A stretch of 64,000 nucleotides of DNA from Pseudomonadaceae bacterium (GTDB lineage Bacteria > Pseudomonadota > Gammaproteobacteria > Pseudomonadales > Pseudomonadaceae). The stretch covers positions 434,001-498,000 of the forward strand of contig CAAFUS010000010.1 in assembly GCA_900766265.1 (NCBI GenBank), in the 5' to 3' direction. Below are positions 60,653 to 64,000 of the stretch, one piece after another. The first letter of the stretch is position 1. Each line of letters begins with the position of its first letter. Made by a program: the position numbers and the translations under genes. The notes under the pieces are model-generated. The model was not told where the DNA came from and searched no databases. It saw only the letters and a list, made by a program, of their open reading frames with translations.

Positions 60653-60853
60653 TCAGTCAGCTTCTTCGATCCAAGCCGCCTGAATCGCCTCGAGCACTTT
60701 TTCACCGCCTCGCTGCGGCGAATCGGCGAACTCCGGAAGGCTCGTCACCCAGCGGTGCAGCTCCACGAAGTTGACATAACGCGGATCGACGTCCGGTTTA
60801 TGCTCGGCGAGCTGGATGGCGATTTCCTGTACGTCCGCCCACATGAGAGTCAT
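60653..60853 (-). CDS. iscX: Fe-S assembly protein IscX
   Basis: 66 residues from the ATG at 60853 with GAGGAG upstream, exactly the size of E. coli IscX. Acidic protein with the conserved pattern DVDPRYVNFVELHRWV and KVLEAIQAAWIEE. It binds IscS and iron and modulates cluster assembly. Last gene of the isc operon here, 11 bases after fdx. Confidence 0.95.
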   Translation of the reverse strand: MTLMWADVQEIAIQLAEHKPDVDPRYVNFVELHRWVTSLPEFADSPQRGGEKVLEAIQAAWIEEAD

Positions 60854-60864
60854 GTCCGTGCTCC

Positions 60865-61203
60865 TCAATGCCCTTCGGAAACCTGATTGATGGTATAGCG
60901 AGGGATCTCGACCACCAGATCCGCATCGGCCACCACCGCCTGGCAGGACAGACGCGAGCTCGGCTCCAGCCCCCAGGCCTTGTCGAGCATGTCGTCCTCC
61001 AGCTCGTCGGACGCCTCCAGCGAGGCGAAACCTTCACGAATCACGACATGGCAAGTGGTGCAGGCGCAGGACTTCTCGCAGGCATGCTCGATGTCGATGC
61101 CATTGCGCAACGCCGCGTCCAGCACGGTTTCGCCAGCCTGCGCCTCGACTACCGCCCCTTCGGGGCAATGCTCGGCATGGGGAAGAAAAATGATCTGGGG
61201 CAT
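60865..61203 (-). CDS. fdx: ISC-type [2Fe-2S] ferredoxin
   Basis: 112 residues. Cluster ligands are C42, C48, C51 and C87, the adrenodoxin-like spacing; C46 is a further conserved Cys. It provides electrons for cluster assembly on IscU. It starts six bases after hscA stops. Confidence 0.96.
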   Translation of the reverse strand: MPQIIFLPHAEHCPEGAVVEAQAGETVLDAALRNGIDIEHACEKSCACTTCHVVIREGFASLEASDELEDDMLDKAWGLEPSSRLSCQAVVADADLVVEIPRYTINQVSEGH

Positions 61204-61209
61204 CAGGGG

Positions 61210-63072
61210 TCAATCCTCGAGTTCGTTCAGCCGCCGTCCGGCCAGGGCGGCCTTGACGGTGGTATCCATGCGCCGCGCGGCGAAAGCGTCGGTAATCTGG
61301 CTCAGCCGCCTGGTCTGGCGCTCGAGCGAATCGACATCCGAACTGTCCAGCAGCGCCCGCAACTGATTGAGCTGCTCGTCGATGGCGGCTCGCTCCTCGG
61401 CGTCGAGCAAACGCTCGCCGTCGGCCTGCAGCGCGGCGTCGACCGCCTCCACCAGGCGCCGGGCGTCGACCTGTTGCTCGCGCAGGGTGCGCGCAGCCAT
61501 GTCTTCGTCGGCCTTATGGAAGGAGTCTTCCAGCATCCTGGCGATTTCGCCGTCGGTCAGTCCATAGGACGGCTTGACCTGAATGCTCGCCTCGACGCCG
61601 GAAGCCAGTTCCCGCGCCGACACGCTGAGCAGGCCGTCGGCGTCGACCTGGAAGGTCACGCGGATCTTGGCCGCACCGGCGACCATCGGCGGAATGCCGC
61701 GCAGCTCGAAACGCGCCAGCGAACGGCAGTCGGCGATCAGCTCGCGCTCGCCCTGCAGGACGTGGATCATCATGGCCGTCTGGCCATCCTTGTAGGTGGT
61801 GAAGTCCTGGGCACGAGCCACCGGAATGGTGGTGTTGCGCGGGATGATCTTCTCCATCAGCCCGCCCATGGTTTCCAGTCCGAGCGAGAGCGGAATGACA
61901 TCCAGCAGCAACAGCTCGTCGCCGCCGCGATTGTTGCCCGCCAGGGTTTCGGCCTGGATCGCTGCGCCGATGGCCACGACCTCATCCGGATCGATGTTGG
62001 TCAGCGGCTCGCGGCCGAAGAGTTCGCCGACCTGCTCGCGCACCCGGGGCACGCGGGTCGAACCGCCAACCATCACCACCGCACCGATTTCATCTAGCTC
62101 GATGCCCGAGTCGCGTACCACGCGCCGGCAGGACTTGAGGCTGCGCGCGATCAGCGGATCGATCAGCGCATCGAATGCCTCGCGGCTGAGCACACCCTGC
62201 CAACCGCCATAGGCGACATCCACCTGATCGACCTGACTCAAACGCTCCTTGGCGTCACAGGCCACCTTGAGCAGAGCGCGCTGGGCACCCGGATCGAGAT
62301 CAGCCGAAAGACCGGCCTGCTGGAGAATCCACGCCGCCAGCGCATGATCGAAGTCATCGCCGCCTAGGGCAGTATCGCCGCCCGTGGCCAGTACCTCGAA
62401 CACACCCTTGGACAGGCGAAGAATCGAGATATCGAAGGTGCCGCCACCGAGGTCGTAAATCGCCACGAGCCCCTCGGCCTGGCGGTCGAGCCCGTAGGCA
62501 ACCGCCGCGGCGGTCGGCTCATTGAGCAGCCGCAGCACATTCAAGCCGGCCAGCCGCGCGGCATCCTTGGTGGCCTGCCGCTGCGCGTCGTCGAAGTACG
62601 CCGGCACCGTGATGACCGCCCCGACGAGTTCTCCGCCCAGCGCCGCCTCGGCACGCTCGCGCAGGCTGCGCAGGATTTCGGCGGACACTTCGACCGGACT
62701 CTTGGGCCCCTGCACGGTTTCGATAAAGGGCATTTGCGACTGCCCTTCGCTGAAGCGATAGGGAAGCTGCTCGCCCAGCTGGATGACATCCTTGATGCCG
62801 CGTCCCATCAACCGCTTGACCGACAGGATGGTGTTGAGCGGGTCGCTCGCGGCGGCTGACTTGGCCTCCCGCCCCACGATGACCGACGCCTGCGTATAGC
62901 GAACGGCAGACGGCAGGATGACGTCACCGTTTACATCGGGCAACGGCGCGGTGACTCCGCTGCGCAAGGCGGCGACGAGGGAATTGGTGGTGCCCAGGTC
63001 AATCCCGACCGCCAGGCGACGCTGGTGTGGCTGGGGGCTTTGCCCGGGTTCGGCTATCTGGAGTAAGGCCAT
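61210..63072 (-). CDS. hscA: Fe-S protein assembly chaperone HscA (Hsp70 type)
   Basis: 620 residues. Actin-like ATPase domain with VGIDLGTTNSLVAAL, VPAYFDDAQRQATKDAARLAGLNVLRLLNEPTAAA split across motifs, IYDLGGGTFDISIL and VVMVGGSTRVPRV. The substrate-binding domain follows at about 385-500 with a helical lid. With HscB it releases clusters from IscU by binding its LPPVK motif. It lies 42 bases after hscB. Confidence 0.96.
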   Translation of the reverse strand: MALLQIAEPGQSPQPHQRRLAVGIDLGTTNSLVAALRSGVTAPLPDVNGDVILPSAVRYTQASVIVGREAKSAAASDPLNTILSVKRLMGRGIKDVIQLGEQLPYRFSEGQSQMPFIETVQGPKSPVEVSAEILRSLRERAEAALGGELVGAVITVPAYFDDAQRQATKDAARLAGLNVLRLLNEPTAAAVAYGLDRQAEGLVAIYDLGGGTFDISILRLSKGVFEVLATGGDTALGGDDFDHALAAWILQQAGLSADLDPGAQRALLKVACDAKERLSQVDQVDVAYGGWQGVLSREAFDALIDPLIARSLKSCRRVVRDSGIELDEIGAVVMVGGSTRVPRVREQVGELFGREPLTNIDPDEVVAIGAAIQAETLAGNNRGGDELLLLDVIPLSLGLETMGGLMEKIIPRNTTIPVARAQDFTTYKDGQTAMMIHVLQGERELIADCRSLARFELRGIPPMVAGAAKIRVTFQVDADGLLSVSARELASGVEASIQVKPSYGLTDGEIARMLEDSFHKADEDMAARTLREQQVDARRLVEAVDAALQADGERLLDAEERAAIDEQLNQLRALLDSSDVDSLERQTRRLSQITDAFAARRMDTTVKAALAGRRLNELED

Positions 63073-63114
63073 GTCTGTCTGATATCGGGCGCGACGCCGA
63101 AGCGCAGCGCGAGG

Positions 63115-63636
63115 TTAATCGTCGAGGCGCTCTTCCAACTGGCGCACTTCATGGGACAGCTTGTCGAGAAACTGCATGCGACGCACCAGGCGCTCGGCCT
63201 CGTGGTGAGCCCGCTGGTCCTGCCAGCACCGGGCAAAGGCGTCGTTGAGCTGTTGCTGAGCACGCTTGAGGCGCGACTTGAACGCGGCAACCCCATCGAG
63301 GTCGGCACTGTCCTGCAGTTCCTCGAGTTCTTCGCGCCACTGCATCTGCTGCATCAGGAACTCTGGGTCCTGGACAGTCGCCTCGAGCGGCACGTCGTGA
63401 CCGCGCAGCGTCAGCAGGTAACGGGCTCGCCGGGTGGGGCTACGCAGCACCTGATATGCCTCGTTGAGATTGGCCGACTGCTCGATCGCCTGGCGCTGCT
63501 CGCGCTCACCGGCATCGGCGAAACGATCCGGATGGACCGTGCGAGCCAGCTCCCGGTAACGCGCCGAGAGCTTTTCCAGATCGAGTTCGAAGGCTGGCTG
63601 CAGGTCGAACAGCGCAAAATGACAGGGATTACCCAC
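63115..63636 (-). CDS. hscB: Co-chaperone HscB (J-type)
   Basis: 173 residues from a GTG at 63636. The J domain (about 1-75) has H35-P-D37, and the C-terminal three-helix bundle (about 90-170) binds IscU. It stimulates HscA ATPase and delivers IscU. It starts seven bases after iscA stops and precedes hscA. Confidence 0.95.
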   Translation of the reverse strand: MGNPCHFALFDLQPAFELDLEKLSARYRELARTVHPDRFADAGEREQRQAIEQSANLNEAYQVLRSPTRRARYLLTLRGHDVPLEATVQDPEFLMQQMQWREELEELQDSADLDGVAAFKSRLKRAQQQLNDAFARCWQDQRAHHEAERLVRRMQFLDKLSHEVRQLEERLDD

Positions 63637-63643
63637 AGCAACC

Positions 63644-63967
63644 TCAGATATTGAAGCTTTCGCCGCAACCGCATTCGCCGCGTACGTTCGGGTTATTGAA
63701 CTTGAAACCTTCGTTCAAGCCTTCGCGCACGAAATCGAGCTCGGTGCCGTCGAGATAGACCAGGCTCTTGGGATCGATGATGACCTTCACACCGTGGTTC
63801 TCGAATACCTTGTCCTCGGCAGCCGTCTCATCGACGAATTCCAGTACATAGGCCAGCCCCGAACAACCCGTGGTGCGCACACCGAGGCGAATGCCCTCGC
63901 CTCGCCCGCGCCCCTCAAGGGAGCGACGGATGTGCTGGGCCGCGGCGGGCGTCATGGTGATTGCCAT
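63644..63967 (-). CDS. iscA: Iron-sulfur cluster assembly protein IscA
   Basis: 107 residues. The three conserved cysteines are C35 (TTGCSGLAY), C99 and C101 (GECGCGESF). A-type carrier that takes clusters to apoproteins, mainly [4Fe-4S]. AAGGAGGT precedes the ATG. It follows the iscU stop by 11 bases. Confidence 0.97.
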   Translation of the reverse strand: MAITMTPAAAQHIRRSLEGRGRGEGIRLGVRTTGCSGLAYVLEFVDETAAEDKVFENHGVKVIIDPKSLVYLDGTELDFVREGLNEGFKFNNPNVRGECGCGESFNI

Positions 63968-63978
63968 CTAGACCTCCT

Positions 63979-64000
63979 TCAGAGCAGCCCTTTCTTCTCG
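63979..64000 (-). CDS. iscU: IscU scaffold protein, last codons only
   Basis: The last seven codons on the minus strand before the window edge include EKKGLL and a TGA stop (63981-63979), like the HKKGLV C-terminus of Azotobacter IscU. Position just before iscA is the standard iscU place. The rest lies outside the window. Confidence 0.7.

Overview
The window is high-GC gammaproteobacterial DNA whose gene content and order fit the Pseudomonadaceae, most likely a Pseudomonas/Stutzerimonas stutzeri-type chromosome. The evidence is the blocks rsmJ/tsaB/adk/ppc, lysS/prfB, cumA-type oxidase/tadA, guaBA/xseA, leuA, der/bamB/yfgM/hisS/ispG/rodZ/pilF/rlmN/ndk and iscU-iscA-hscB-hscA-fdx-iscX. From memory (not checked), most of it follows the Pseudomonas aeruginosa PA3677-PA3813 order with deletions and insertions. 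No rRNA, tRNA, IS element, prophage or CRISPR array was seen.

Layout. 1-1475: a truncated RND efflux adaptor lipoprotein diverges from a TetR regulator across a palindromic operator. 1477-8801: minus-strand housekeeping genes (rsmJ, extensin-like protein, DUF72 protein, tsaB, adk, ppc). 8988-10860: a small conserved protein, then a two-gene envelope lipoprotein operon (DUF4398 lipoprotein and LptF-like OmpA lipoprotein) behind a good match to an AlgU/sigma-22 promoter. 11025-15530: a small membrane protein, a QEGLA-motif metallopeptidase-like protein, lysS, and prfB with its programmed +1 frameshift. 15626-21446: a GMC oxidoreductase, a DUF533 protein, an old-yellow-enzyme homologue and a stand-alone molybdopterin oxidoreductase. 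21585-23859: recJ and a MarR-type regulator. 24051-28557: a tightly coupled operon pxpA-pxpB-pxpC-DUF1445-NRAMP-like transporter, the metabolically most distinctive part of the window.

28597-33387: yaeQ, the iron-storage pair bfd/bfr with a Fur-box-like site, grxD, argF overlapping an orphan ABC ATPase gene, and tadA. 33425-36942: a multicopper oxidase and a BetT-type BCCT transporter. 37225-46400: guaA and guaB separated by a 7-nt-periodic inverted repeat, xseA (possibly leaderless), an M23 peptidase, a YbdG-like MscS channel and leuA. 46401-47127 is a non-coding stretch with remains of a decayed sensor gene. 47128-51218: a methyltransferase carrying a Sec signal peptide, overlapping an APC permease gene, then a convergent methionine-aminotransferase/omega-amidase pair. 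51315-60076: der and the translationally coupled pilF-rodZ-ispG-hisS-yfgM-bamB set, preceded by rlmN. 60098-64000: ndk and most of the isc Fe-S assembly operon, ending in the last codons of iscU.

How the genes work together: iron and Fe-S handling recurs (bfd/bfr, grxD, isc genes, and the Fe-S enzymes RlmN, IspG and the molybdoenzyme). The pxp block should turn 5-oxoproline, and possibly D-glutamate, into L-glutamate. The aminotransferase/amidase pair should recycle 2-oxo acids using glutamine. Annotation is by reading translated motifs; no database search was run, and comparisons to named organisms are from memory.
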